Shown: positions 1-6,609, counted from the stretch's first letter. The stretch is 8,770 nucleotides of DNA from Candidatus Nanohalarchaeota archaeon (GCA_030635525.1 DAOVYR010000035.1:1-8770); one strand, 5' to 3'. Program-made: numbers and translations. Notes: generated from the letters alone by a model not told the origin.

Positions 1-686
1 GTTATTAGTTTTGTAATATTCCATGTCTCTTTCATCCAGTCTATAATCTCTTTTTTAGTAAATTTTAATTTCAATAAGATCAGCAAAAAAACAATTGATG
101 CTCCAAAAAGCATTAATTTTAAATTAAAAGCTATCTGAAGACCATTGATGATCAATATCCCTATAAGTAGTGCAAAGAATGATAGAATTGTTGTTTTTGA
201 TTTCTGCGGTTCTGATATTGAATCTGGGAACGCATTTCCATCTTCCACCGATTTTCTCTGGAATAAAAAGTGCATTATCAAGCCAATAATTATGGATAAT
301 GAGATGGCAGCAATCGCTCTTGCTATGCCCAGGTCAAAACCTAAAACCTGTGCCGTGTAAATTATTGCGAGCAGGTTGATTGCCGGACCTGAAAAAAGAA
401 AAGTGATGGCAGGACCCAGGCCGGCACCTCTTTTCTTTATCCCTGCAAACAAAGGCAAAATCGTGCATGAACAGACAGCCAAAATGCAGCCAGAAACAGC
501 AGCAACAGAGTAAGAAATGTATTTGTCGGTTTTCGGACCTAAGTACTTCAAGACATACTCTTTTTTAAGAAAAACCGCAATCGCTCCTGCTATGAAGAAA
601 GCGGGAATCAGGCAGGTTACTACATGGGCTGACAAATATTCAGTTAATGCATTAACCCCTGAAAAAAATAAATCGGCTATAATCAT
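1..686 (-). CDS. ArsP/UPF0718-type permease, partial (C-terminal end beyond left edge)
   Basis: An integral membrane permease of the UPF0718 (DUF318) family, which includes the organoarsenical efflux protein ArsP and relatives proposed to export metals. I translated it by hand; 228 residues are visible from ATG 686 to the left edge with no stop. Hydrophobic segments alternate with short charged loops. The family core is clear: C67, then VCSCTILPLFAG (C72 and C74), KKRGAGLGPA at 85-94 and FLFSGPAINLL at 97-107. The start lies 2 nt after the stop of the upstream arsG-like gene, with an SD-like GGTGG at 695-699, so it is the last visible gene of the arsR-led operon and probably translationally coupled. 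The cysteines in the CxC motif are candidates for binding a soft metal or trivalent arsenical. The substrate is inferred from context; a Cu/Zn-type efflux role is an alternative. Confidence 0.88.
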   Translation of the reverse strand, partial: MIIADLFFSGVNALTEYLSAHVVTCLIPAFFIAGAIAVFLKKEYVLKYLGPKTDKYISYSVAAVSGCILAVCSCTILPLFAGIKKRGAGLGPAITFLFSGPAINLLAIIYTAQVLGFDLGIARAIAAISLSIIIGLIMHFLFQRKSVEDGNAFPDSISEPQKSKTTILSFFALLIGILIINGLQIAFNLKLMLFGASIVFLLILLKLKFTKKEIIDWMKETWNITKLI

Positions 687-688
687 TC

Positions 689-1402
689 TTAAAACCACCA
701 TATCAGAATTGTATAATAGACCCCGACCAAAAGAAAGATTATCGAGACAACATACCTCATGTATTTTTCAAATGCCTGGACCTTGTTCATTATAGAGCCG
801 AGTTTTGATACACTATAAACAAGTATGAATGAGAATAAAATTACAGGCAGCCCTGTAGCAAATGCAAATACGGATGGAATCACTATGCCGTCACCAAATT
901 TCAGGGCGATGGGGATCAGCATTCCAAAGAACAGGACTGCACTAAAAGGACAAAAAGCCAATGCAAAGATAACGCCCAGGCTAAAAGCACCAAAATATCC
1001 CTTTTTAGATAGTTTATCTTTCAGGCTGTCCAGCCTTTTGCTATTTCTGACAAAATTGAATTTAATTACGTTTAACATCGTCAACCCGATAAATATCAGC
1101 AGAGGCCCTAGAGTTCTTTCACCATATTTTTGTAGAAAGAAAGAGATTGCCTGAACATTCAGGCCCAGGTAAACGATTATAGATGCGAGAACAACATAAG
1201 TAAACATTCTTCCTGCAGTATAAATAAAACCTGTGATGAGAGTATGTTTTCCATTGTCTATTTTTTTAGAGATAAATGCAACGGCGGTTATGTTTGTTGC
1301 CATCGGGCATGGGCTTATGGCAGTCATCAGCCCGATAAAAAAAGCAGCGATTATACCGATATCGCTTGTGCCCATTGACTCCATGAAAGCCATCAGATCC
1401 AT
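689..1402 (-). CDS. arsG: CcdA/DsbD-like membrane protein, ArsG-type
   Basis: A 237-aa polytopic membrane protein of the CcdA/DsbD superfamily. It is closest in motifs to the ArsG type described as an efflux permease for aromatic aminoarsenicals. About six hydrophobic segments are visible. The two hallmark cysteines are present: C32 in AISPCPMATNITA of the first helix and C151 in LAFCPFSAV of the fourth, the pair that in CcdA passes electrons across the membrane. I chose ATG 1402 over an upstream in-frame TTG at 1429. ATG 1402 gives a 1-nt gap after the arsF-like stop and has a purine-rich GAAGGGA just upstream, whereas TTG would overlap that gene by 26 nt. It sits between a thioredoxin-fold lipoprotein and a permease. 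It may therefore act as an electron conduit, as an efflux protein, or both; the sequence does not decide. Confidence 0.85.
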   Translation of the reverse strand: MDLMAFMESMGTSDIGIIAAFFIGLMTAISPCPMATNITAVAFISKKIDNGKHTLITGFIYTAGRMFTYVVLASIIVYLGLNVQAISFFLQKYGERTLGPLLIFIGLTMLNVIKFNFVRNSKRLDSLKDKLSKKGYFGAFSLGVIFALAFCPFSAVLFFGMLIPIALKFGDGIVIPSVFAFATGLPVILFSFILVYSVSKLGSIMNKVQAFEKYMRYVVSIIFLLVGVYYTILIWWF

Positions 1403-1403
1403 T

Positions 1404-1919
1404 TTAATTCCCTTCAAGCTTTTGATCAAGGACCTGTTTTAGATAATTCATGTAATCCTGTTTATCCTTTATCTTATACCAGACATTGGTGTTTTCCTCT
1501 TTTGAAAAACTTCCGTCTGCCATGTAAACACCGATCCACAATGACGAACCCGTTGCACCGTATTTTGTCGTGCGTTCTTTGTTTTCAGGAAGTTCAGCAT
1601 TTATATGTTCAAATACTATTTTTCCTGAATTTAATTCATCCGAAAAGTATGTTTTGACTGTTTCTTCTGCGTATGCTCCGACTGTCTTGCATGAGTAGCA
1701 TTGTTGTGTCCTGTGAAAATGAAACACTTCTATTTTTTGTATTGCCATACCTTCTGTATTTGTTGCGTCTGTTGCCTGGTTTGTTTCCTGTGCTGTTGTG
1801 GCCCTTGTAAGTGTTGTATTGCCGGAAAGATTCGTTTCTGTATTCCCTGTACACCCGGAAATGATGATGTATGCTATAATCGCCAGCATCAATAGCCCAA
1901 AAAAATATCTGTTTCTCAT
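1404..1919 (-). CDS. arsF: ArsF-like thioredoxin-fold lipoprotein
   Basis: A 171-aa exported protein. Residues 5-22 form a hydrophobic signal segment ending in the lipobox-like IISGC (C23), so it is probably lipid-anchored outside the cell. A Thr/Asn/Ser-rich linker covers about 24-57. The conserved domain begins near 60 with VFHFHRTQQCYSCK, whose CxxC is C74/C77, and continues through YFSDELNSGKI and VWYKIKDKQDYMNYL. This arrangement matches the family named for ArsF, a subunit implicated in reducing nitrophenyl arsenicals. The start lies 1 nt after the stop of the CPKC thioredoxin gene and the stop lies 1 nt before the ArsG-like start, a gene order seen in arsEFG modules. The physiological substrate is unknown; electron delivery from the CcdA-like neighbour to this outer CxxC is an inference. 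Confidence 0.82.
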   Translation of the reverse strand: MRNRYFFGLLMLAIIAYIIISGCTGNTETNLSGNTTLTRATTAQETNQATDATNTEGMAIQKIEVFHFHRTQQCYSCKTVGAYAEETVKTYFSDELNSGKIVFEHINAELPENKERTTKYGATGSSLWIGVYMADGSFSKEENTNVWYKIKDKQDYMNYLKQVLDQKLEGN

Positions 1920-1920
1920 A

Positions 1921-2151
1921 TTATTCCAACCATTTTTTTATTTCTTCAATATCGGGAATTCTTCCGCTACACTTGACTTCGCCGTCAATCACTATTGCCG
2001 GAGGCGACATGACACCATAATCAATTATCTCATTGATGTCTGTCACTTTGATGACTTCTGCTTTTATGCCGATATCATCCAATGCCTTTCTTGCGTTTTC
2101 TTCAAGTTTTTTGCATTTTGGGCAGCCTGTCCCTAATATTTCGATTTTCAT
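1921..2151 (-). CDS. Small thioredoxin/glutaredoxin-like protein (CPKC)
   Basis: A 76-aa cytoplasmic redox protein of the small archaeal/bacterial thioredoxin-like family (MTH895/TM0996 type). It starts with the first strand MKIEILGTG, followed by the active site CPKC (C10/C13). The cis-proline loop is MSPPAIVIDGEV at about 48-59, and the protein ends in the usual helix. The length is full for this compact family and there is no signal peptide. The start overlaps the arsR stop by 4 nt (ATGA), and a GGTGAT sequence about 10 nt upstream matches the archaeal SD consensus, so the two genes are co-translated. It occupies the ArsE position of the cluster. It most likely feeds electrons to the CcdA/ArsG-like membrane protein; an As(III)-thiol exchange role is also possible. 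Confidence 0.9.
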   Translation of the reverse strand: MKIEILGTGCPKCKKLEENARKALDDIGIKAEVIKVTDINEIIDYGVMSPPAIVIDGEVKCSGRIPDIEEIKKWLE

Positions 2152-2450
2152 TTTCTATCACCCATACAGCAACTCTTTTTCAATTTTTTACCTTTTGGAT
2201 AATCTAATGCCTTAAAAACATCGCAAACCCTGTAATCTTTTATTTTGTAAAATATCTTTTTGCCGTCTCTTCTGGATTCCAGAATACCCCAGCTCTCAAG
2301 TTTTCCAAGCTGGATTGAAACAGTTGATTGTGTTCTTTTTGTATACGGAACAATTTTACAGACGCATTTTTCGCCGTCCAGCAGGAATTCTACTATCTTT
2401 AATCTTGTTTCATCTGAGAGGGCTTTCAAAACTTTGAGTGTTTCTTTCAT
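2148..2450 (-). CDS. arsR: ArsR-family transcriptional repressor
   Basis: A 100-aa winged-helix repressor of the ArsR/SmtB family. KALSDETRLKIVEFLLDG (9-26) is the family's opening segment. EKCVCKIVP (C29 and C31) corresponds to the ELCVCDL-type arsenic/antimony-binding site at the start of the recognition-helix region. STVSIQLGKLESWGILESRRDGKKIFY (42-68) is the recognition helix plus wing. C76 and the C-terminal pair C94/C95 are further candidate thiol ligands for a soft metalloid. In the family, ligand binding to these cysteines releases DNA and derepresses the operon. It is the first gene of the five-gene cluster and overlaps the next gene by 4 nt. A palindrome at 2457-2476 directly before the start codon is the likely autoregulatory operator. 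The inducer is inferred as As(III) or a trivalent organoarsenical; Cd or Zn cannot be excluded. Confidence 0.93.
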   Translation of the reverse strand: MKETLKVLKALSDETRLKIVEFLLDGEKCVCKIVPYTKRTQSTVSIQLGKLESWGILESRRDGKKIFYKIKDYRVCDVFKALDYPKGKKLKKSCCMGDRK

Positions 2451-2456
2451 ATTTAC

Positions 2457-2476
2457 ATATTGACAACTATCAATAT
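2457..2476. promoter_or_regulatory. Candidate ArsR operator palindrome
   Basis: A perfect inverted repeat, ATATTGA, then 6 nt, then TCAATAT. It lies between the arsR start codon (2450) and the TATA-like box (2476-2483). A dimeric ArsR bound here would cover the predicted transcription start and abut the TATA box, blocking polymerase. ArsR/SmtB operators are typically A/T-rich dyads of this size. Binding is inferred from position and symmetry. Confidence 0.65.
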
Positions 2477-2483
2477 TTATAAA
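2476..2483 (-). promoter_or_regulatory. TATA-like box of the ars operon
   Basis: TTTATAAA centred about 30 nt before the arsR ATG. This places the predicted transcription start within a few bases of the start codon, so the message would be leaderless or nearly so. The box touches the operator palindrome. Confidence 0.6.
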
Positions 2484-2496
2484 GTTATTGTTTTAG

Positions 2497-2685
2497 AATC
2501 TTTCTTCTGAAGGTTTTGAAAATGGGTATTTTTTCGGGTATGAGTGGTTTGATTTTATTCATAATGTGCTCTGGCAGGGTGGATTGATAGCGCTTGTGAT
2601 TGCGATATGGTGGGTGTGGCTTGAGAAGGTCGCCTGTGTTTCGGGTGGGCGTAGCAGAAGAAAGCGAAGAACCAGAAAAAAATAA
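2497..2685 (+). pseudogene. Start-less reading frame, possible gene remnant
   Basis: An open frame of 62 codons on the plus strand between a TAG at 2494 and a TAA at 2683. Its translation looks protein-like: GYFFGYEWFDFIHNVLWQG, then a hydrophobic LIALVIAIWWVWLEK, then a highly basic tail SGGRSRRKRRTRKK. There is no ATG in frame and no GTG or TTG before the hydrophobic part. An ATG at 2522 lies in another frame and stops after 21 codons, so a frameshift or decayed 5' end is possible. It lies divergent to arsR, whose promoter region abuts it. I do not recognise the product, and it may be non-coding. Confidence 0.25.
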
Positions 2686-2701
2686 TTTATTTATTGGAAA
2701 T

Positions 2702-3058
2702 TTATGGAAAAGGAATGTAGCCATATGGGTCTATTCTCCGCTTTCCGATTGCATCATATTCCAGTGTAATTTCACGTTCTTTGAAACCAATTGGAAGGAT
2801 AGCAGTTTTTATGACTGCTTTTTGTGAACTAAGTTTATAATCCGCGAAGGTGTCTTCTAGCCTTACCACCAAATCGCCAAGTTTAAATACTCCTTCAGTT
2901 TCCTCACCAGGATATATACTGCATGTTGATTTTTTAGTTGATTCGAAGTAATTTATCAGATATAGTTCTTCTGTAACCTTATTTTCAAGATACTCTTTGA
3001 ATTTAGGATATCTATGCTCTAACAAAGAACTATGTTGACTGTCATTTATAACTAACAT
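2702..3058 (-). CDS. Hypothetical protein, 118 aa
   Basis: I do not recognise this protein. It is soluble, with no signal peptide or membrane segment. The N-terminal half (about 10-40) is charged and probably helical. The second half looks beta-rich: GVFKLGDLVVRLEDTF, KAVIKTAILPIGF and REITLEYDAIG, ending in a proline/tyrosine-rich PYGYIPFP. There is a single cysteine (C46). The start is the only in-frame ATG near the 5' end. The region upstream is A/T-rich, with a weak TATA-like TTTATCAA about 27 nt before the ATG and no clear SD. It stands alone, separated from arsR and from the HD-domain gene by A/T-rich gaps, so context gives no functional hint. It could be a spurious frame, but its composition and alternating pattern favour a real gene. 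Confidence 0.55.
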   Translation of the reverse strand: MLVINDSQHSSLLEHRYPKFKEYLENKVTEELYLINYFESTKKSTCSIYPGEETEGVFKLGDLVVRLEDTFADYKLSSQKAVIKTAILPIGFKEREITLEYDAIGKRRIDPYGYIPFP

Positions 3059-3205
3059 AAAACCTATATTGTATAGTTAAATTGATAAAAGGAGTGATTT
3101 TAACTACTGTCACATTACAGTCAAACTGCTAACTTATTGAAATGTCAGCGGATTCACTACATATCGTAGATGGTGTAATTAATTCTCTTTCAGAAAAGTG
3201 AAAAT
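3059..3205. other. A/T-rich intergenic gap
   Basis: 147 bases between two minus-strand genes. It holds the weak upstream region of the 118-aa gene at its left end. At the right end a short inverted repeat (AAGTGAA, 2 nt, TTCACTT; 3196-3211) overlaps the stop codon of the HD-domain gene. No T-run follows the repeat on the minus strand, so calling it a terminator would be a guess. Confidence 0.4.
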
Positions 3206-4165
3206 TCACTTCAAAAATACATGCCCGATGCGCTTGTCCCAGATCCACGGGTCTTCTGTTTTTGCGTTTTCTTTCAGGGTTATGAACTGGTAGAGTTTGG
3301 CGTCTGCGTCGTCAGCGAAGTGGATGGCTACTGCTTCTGCAAACTGCGGTTTTTTCGGGGCTCCCCATTCGAGTTCCTTATGATGAGAAAGTATCATGTG
3401 CGCGATTTTTAGCTTGAGGGTTGTCGGGAAACCTTCAATCTTCTTAATCTTATCCAGGACTATCTGCTCGCCAATCACTACGTGACCCCTGAGCATGCCC
3501 TCTTCTGAGATGTCTATGCTTGTTGTGGTTGTGAATTCTTTTAGCTTTCCTATGTCGTGGAGTATTGCGCCAGTCAAGGCAAGATTCCGCTCAAGACGCG
3601 GGTGGACTGATGCGAGGGCATCTACGATTTTTGTGACTGCAAGGGTATGTTCCAGGAGGCCGCCTATGTAGTTTGAGTGGATGTGCATTGATGCCGGGCT
3701 TGCTTTAAATGCATCTACGAATTGCGGGTCTTTGAAGAATGAGTCGAGCAGGGCTTTCATGTGGGGGTCGTTTACTGATGCGATGTACTGGGTGAGTTGG
3801 GCGTACATCTGTTCTATATCGTTTTCTGTGTGAGGTACGAAGTCTTCTATGTTGTATTCTGCGCGCGTGCACTTTCTTATGTGCTGGGCGTTGTTCAGGG
3901 AAATTTGCAGTTGGTCATGGTATTCGCCGACAATGCCGTCTACCTCAATTACGTCGCCGGTGCTGAAAGAGTCATAGAGTTTTTGGATCGCCTCTATGTT
4001 GCGGTCGCCCCAGTAAGTGATTGTCAATTCATCTGTCTTGTCTGCGCCTCTTATGTCAAAGCGGTATCCTTTTGCGTATTCTCTTGGTGGTTTTTTGAAT
4101 TTTACTGCGAATTTCGAGTGTATCTGCTCGCCTGGTTTGAAGTCTTTTATGAATTTGTGGTCCAT
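3206..4165 (-). CDS. OB-fold/HD-domain phosphohydrolase, YhaM-like 3'-5' exoribonuclease family
   Basis: A 319-aa cytoplasmic protein with the YhaM/CBF1 layout. An N-terminal OB-fold nucleic-acid-binding domain covers about 15-95, including LTITYWG and GDVIEVDGIVGEYHDQLQISL. A linker helix region covers about 110-150, and an HD phosphohydrolase domain covers about 160-290. HD-domain metal ligands are visible: H173 in GLLEHTLAV, the H203-D204 doublet in GAILHDIGKL, H228 in RGHVVIG, H261/H262 in LSHHKELEWGAPKKP, and the terminal EAVAIHFADDADAK motif (E278, H282, D285-D286). Relatives degrade RNA or single-stranded DNA from the 3' end using Mn2+/Co2+. Full length fits the family (about 310-330 aa). 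The start is at ATG 4165 with no SD; a TATA-like TTAAAAG centred 27 nt upstream lies in the last codons of the archaeosortase gene, suggesting a leaderless transcript. The exact substrate is unproven. Confidence 0.9.
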   Translation of the reverse strand: MDHKFIKDFKPGEQIHSKFAVKFKKPPREYAKGYRFDIRGADKTDELTITYWGDRNIEAIQKLYDSFSTGDVIEVDGIVGEYHDQLQISLNNAQHIRKCTRAEYNIEDFVPHTENDIEQMYAQLTQYIASVNDPHMKALLDSFFKDPQFVDAFKASPASMHIHSNYIGGLLEHTLAVTKIVDALASVHPRLERNLALTGAILHDIGKLKEFTTTTSIDISEEGMLRGHVVIGEQIVLDKIKKIEGFPTTLKLKIAHMILSHHKELEWGAPKKPQFAEAVAIHFADDADAKLYQFITLKENAKTEDPWIWDKRIGHVFLK

Positions 4166-4188
4166 AGTGACGAGTTATCGCTAAGAAA

Positions 4189-4196
4189 TCTTTTAA
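4189..4196 (-). promoter_or_regulatory. TATA-like box of the HD-domain gene
   Basis: CTTAAAAG centred about 27 nt before ATG 4165, overlapping the stop codon of the upstream archaeosortase gene. No SD lies before the ATG, so a leaderless start is likely. Confidence 0.4.
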
Positions 4197-5173
4197 GGGT
4201 TGCGGATAGATTTATGGTTTGGGTGTTGTTCTTGGTCTGGTGTTTTCCTGTTTTTTTGCGGGGTTTTTGGCGCTGCAATGCGGAATGCCACAAACCAGAA
4301 GATGGTTATCCAGAAGAAATATAGTATCCATCCAAGGTGGGTGTGCATGAATGTCATTGCTTCGTTACCGTAGTAGAGGCCTACAAGAAAAAGTGTGCTG
4401 ATTCTTAGTATATTTGAGAATATTGTACCTGCTGTACCGATGATGAGCATCGCTGCTTTTCTTGGCGTGGTGGTTTTCATGTCCCATGCAAATGCCAGAA
4501 ATGCGGCGATGAAGACAGAGAGGGACGTGAGCCCGGAGCACAATATGCCGATAAAGACACTGTATGTGTTGTCTTGCAGGATGAGTGTGGTTCCTCCTTC
4601 TTTTGGGATTGCGTTTGTCGGATGACCGGATAATGATAGTATTTGCTGTACGCATGGTGTGATCAACTCTATCATGGGTGATGCTATGGAGTGGAACCTG
4701 AAGTCAAGGGCGCCTGCGGTGTGATACTCGTATGCTGATGCAGGAAGTATTATGAGGCCGAGGATTATGAAGAAGCGCAGTGAGAAGAGTATCATGGGGG
4801 ATTTGAGGTTTATGGATATTGCTTTTTGTATTGGCTTGAGATTTAGTGCCAGTGCCGAGAGAAAATACAGGCTTGCAAAGATAAGTGGGATTTTGGGGTT
4901 CATGGTTCTTGTGTAGAATATAAGGAATAGAAAGAGCACTGAGATTATAAAGAATGCGGCGAAGCCTTTCATGTCCTTTTTTTTGATTTTTTTGTCTATT
5001 ATTTCATGTGCAAAGAGGAAACCAGAGGCAAATATGAATGTTGTGAATGTGAGTATGATCTGTACTTTGTTGAAGTCACTGTGGACAAAGCCATGGTAGA
5101 ATATTTCAAATAGGTAGAGGAATGCGCCAAGGAGAAGGATTATTGCAAGGTACTGGATGTTTGTCGGTTTCAT
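4193..5173 (-). CDS. Archaeosortase/exosortase family transpeptidase
   Basis: A 326-aa polytopic membrane protein, with roughly eight hydrophobic segments and a lysine-, asparagine- and proline-rich cytoplasmic tail from about 302. The three catalytic signatures of the archaeosortase/exosortase superfamily are present in order: Cys212 in FIGILCSGLTSLSVF, Arg257 in NILRISTLFLVG, and a histidine in HTHLGW (H277/H279). These enzymes recognise C-terminal sorting signals (PGF-CTERM and similar) on exported surface proteins, cleave them and attach the product to a lipid. The N-terminal extension before the core, about 1-150, has five or so predicted helices. No substrate with a CTERM signal is visible in this window, so its targets lie elsewhere. 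The start is ATG 5173 with a TATA-like box 26 nt upstream and no SD. The subfamily (ArtA, ArtE and so on) cannot be assigned here. Confidence 0.9.
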   Translation of the reverse strand: MKPTNIQYLAIILLLGAFLYLFEIFYHGFVHSDFNKVQIILTFTTFIFASGFLFAHEIIDKKIKKKDMKGFAAFFIISVLFLFLIFYTRTMNPKIPLIFASLYFLSALALNLKPIQKAISINLKSPMILFSLRFFIILGLIILPASAYEYHTAGALDFRFHSIASPMIELITPCVQQILSLSGHPTNAIPKEGGTTLILQDNTYSVFIGILCSGLTSLSVFIAAFLAFAWDMKTTTPRKAAMLIIGTAGTIFSNILRISTLFLVGLYYGNEAMTFMHTHLGWILYFFWITIFWFVAFRIAAPKTPQKNRKTPDQEQHPNHKSIRNP

Positions 5174-5193
5174 GGGGTATATGATTCAGTAGT

Positions 5194-5204
5194 AAATTAT
5201 TAAA
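5194..5204 (-). promoter_or_regulatory. TATA-like box of the archaeosortase gene
   Basis: CTTTAATAATT-type A/T box in the 51-nt gap after galT, centred about 26 nt before ATG 5173. It suggests independent, leaderless transcription rather than galT read-through alone. Confidence 0.5.
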
Positions 5205-5224
5205 GTTTTGGTGCTTTTCAGGGT

Positions 5225-6190
5225 TCACATTTCGTTCCGGTAGAATTTTGCTGCATCCTCGGGTGCTACGGGATTTATTATGGTCCCGGTCTCAAGTTCG
5301 AATCCGGCCCAGACAGTGAGGCGCGGCAGGATCTCTATGTGGAAGTGGAAGTTTGCGGAGTTATCTGTCATTGAATGGAATAGTATATTGTAGGGTACGT
5401 TTCCTATTTCTTTTAGTTTTGTGAGTATTTTTTTTAGTGATGCTGAGAAATCAAAGAGTTCATCTTCGTTCAGTTCGCCTATGCCTGCGATGTGCCTTTT
5501 TGGAAAAAGCCATACTTCAAAAGGGAATCTTGAGGCATATGGTGTGAATGCTACGGTGTGTTCTGTTTTAAGTACGCGCCGATGGCTGTTTTTTTCTTTG
5601 CTTATGATGTCGCAGAATGCGCATTTCTTGTTGAGGACATAGTATCTGTATGATGATTCAAGTTCGTTTTTTATTGCTGATGGTATGTTATTGTATGCGA
5701 TTATCTGGCTGTGGGCATGCGCTATTGATGCGCCTGCGCTTTTACCTTTGTTCTTGAATACTGAGACATAATCAATCTGCGGGTCTTTCATGAGTTCGTC
5801 TATTCTTATGATGAATGTCTTGAGTATTTTTTTAATATGGTCTTCGCTCAGGTCTTCGAGTTCTTTTCCATGCTCGTTTGTCTCAACTACGATTTCGTGG
5901 CGCCCGTAGGCGCTTGCATATGTGTAGAATGAGTTGTCTGTCTTTATGTCTGATACGCCGTTAGGTGTTACTGCAGGAAATTTATTAGGGATGACTCTGA
6001 TAATCCATTTTGAGTCTTTTTCTACTGTGTATATATGCGGCGGCGTTGTATGCTCTTTACCGGGACAGAAAAAGCAGTTAGCTGCATTATTCTCTTCTTT
6101 CGGCGTTTTAAATTCATGAGGGCGCTTTGCGCGCTCGGATGCAATAATCACCCATCGATCTGTAAGATAGTCTTTGCGCAGTTCATTCAT
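5225..6190 (-). CDS. galT: Galactose-1-phosphate uridylyltransferase family (HIT superfamily)
   Basis: A 321-aa soluble enzyme. GalT exchanges UMP between UDP-glucose and galactose-1-phosphate through a histidine-bound UMP intermediate (Leloir pathway). The opening LRKDYLTDRWVIIASERAKRP is typical. Zinc ligands are likely C39/C42 (NCFFC) and H98 (YGRHEIVVE). The active-site motif is IAHAHSQII, with H158, the nucleophile H160 and Q162; alanine replaces the more usual proline between the histidines. A second Cys pair, C190/C193 (CAFC), starts the C-terminal half-domain. This half also has the second HIT-like motif FHFHIEILPR at 281-290. Length and two-domain layout fit the archaeal/bacterial GalT family. 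No galactokinase or epimerase is in the window. Related ADP-sugar or Ap4A phosphorylases are the main alternative. A TATA-like box precedes ATG 6190 and there is no SD. Confidence 0.88.
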   Translation of the reverse strand: MNELRKDYLTDRWVIIASERAKRPHEFKTPKEENNAANCFFCPGKEHTTPPHIYTVEKDSKWIIRVIPNKFPAVTPNGVSDIKTDNSFYTYASAYGRHEIVVETNEHGKELEDLSEDHIKKILKTFIIRIDELMKDPQIDYVSVFKNKGKSAGASIAHAHSQIIAYNNIPSAIKNELESSYRYYVLNKKCAFCDIISKEKNSHRRVLKTEHTVAFTPYASRFPFEVWLFPKRHIAGIGELNEDELFDFSASLKKILTKLKEIGNVPYNILFHSMTDNSANFHFHIEILPRLTVWAGFELETGTIINPVAPEDAAKFYRNEM

Positions 6191-6384
6191 AGAGTGATTA
6201 TTTGGTATAGGTGGTATATTAAGTTTTTTTTAGGAAGAAATTGCGCGCTCACCAAAATAGGATGTATTATGTGGACAAAGTGCGCTTTATTGCCTGAAAT
6301 CAGCGCATAAAGCATCAAAAAGTAGAGTTGATCGGCGTTATATTCAATTCAGAAATCCGCCATTAACATATCCTTAACTAAAAA
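6191..6384. other. Intergenic gap upstream of galT
   Basis: 194 bases between galT and the zinc-ribbon gene, with no convincing gene. It holds the galT TATA-like box at its left end. A 7-bp inverted repeat (GCTTTAT at 6284-6290, ATAAAGC at 6307-6313) is present. A short stretch at 6337-6361 resembles part of the structured segment near 6980-7010 in the opposite orientation. Confidence 0.4.
6215..6222 (-). promoter_or_regulatory. TATA-like box of galT
   Basis: TTAATATA centred about 28 nt before ATG 6190, consistent with a leaderless galT message. Confidence 0.55.
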
Positions 6385-6609
6385 TTAAAAAAGATTATAT
6401 TTTTTCTCTAGCTTCTCAATATCTTTTTTTTCATCTATCCACTCTTCAGAAAAACCACAATCGCCACATAAATATCTAGTGACCAACACCGCATTAGTAA
6501 CAAAAATGCCTATCAAAATATTGTTCCCAGTGCCAAACGGTCCAACTTTTCCAGGTATTCTAATTATTTTTCTTGATGAACATTTAGGGCATTGCTTTGA
6601 ATTCTTCAT
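6385..6609 (-). CDS. Small zinc-ribbon protein
   Basis: A 74-aa protein with two paired cysteine knuckles typical of a zinc ribbon: CPKC (C7/C10) and CGDC (C48/C51), separated by a 37-residue insert. The insert contains GPFGTGNNILIG and VTNAVLVTRYLC and is followed by GFSEEWI and a charged helical tail. Widespread small zinc-ribbon proteins of unknown function share this plan, with a GNNI-type loop followed by RY-C-x-x-C-G-x-SEEW. The function is unknown; nucleic-acid or protein binding is possible. The start ATG 6609 has a CTTTATA box 25 nt upstream and no SD. It is divergent from the small membrane protein at 6702, and the 92-nt gap holds a promoter for each. Confidence 0.75.
   Translation of the reverse strand: MKNSKQCPKCSSRKIIRIPGKVGPFGTGNNILIGIFVTNAVLVTRYLCGDCGFSEEWIDEKKDIEKLEKKYNLF

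Noticed and set aside
145..795. Plus-strand open frames at 145-360 and 517-795
   Set aside because: They lie opposite the minus-strand permease, whose translation has clear family motifs across the same bases; the plus frames look like antisense shadows.
1429..1429. Upstream TTG start for the CcdA/ArsG-like gene
   Set aside because: It would overlap the preceding gene by 26 nt; ATG 1402 has a 1-nt gap like the neighbouring junction and a purine-rich site upstream.
2485..2724. Minus-strand 79-aa frame
   Set aside because: It has low-complexity basic and proline/serine-rich composition, no promoter or SD and no recognisable motif, and it overlaps the arsR upstream region.
3142..3201. Plus-strand 19-aa micro-ORF in the gap before the HD-domain gene
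   Set aside because: It is too short, has no SD or TATA box at the right spacing and no sign of conservation.
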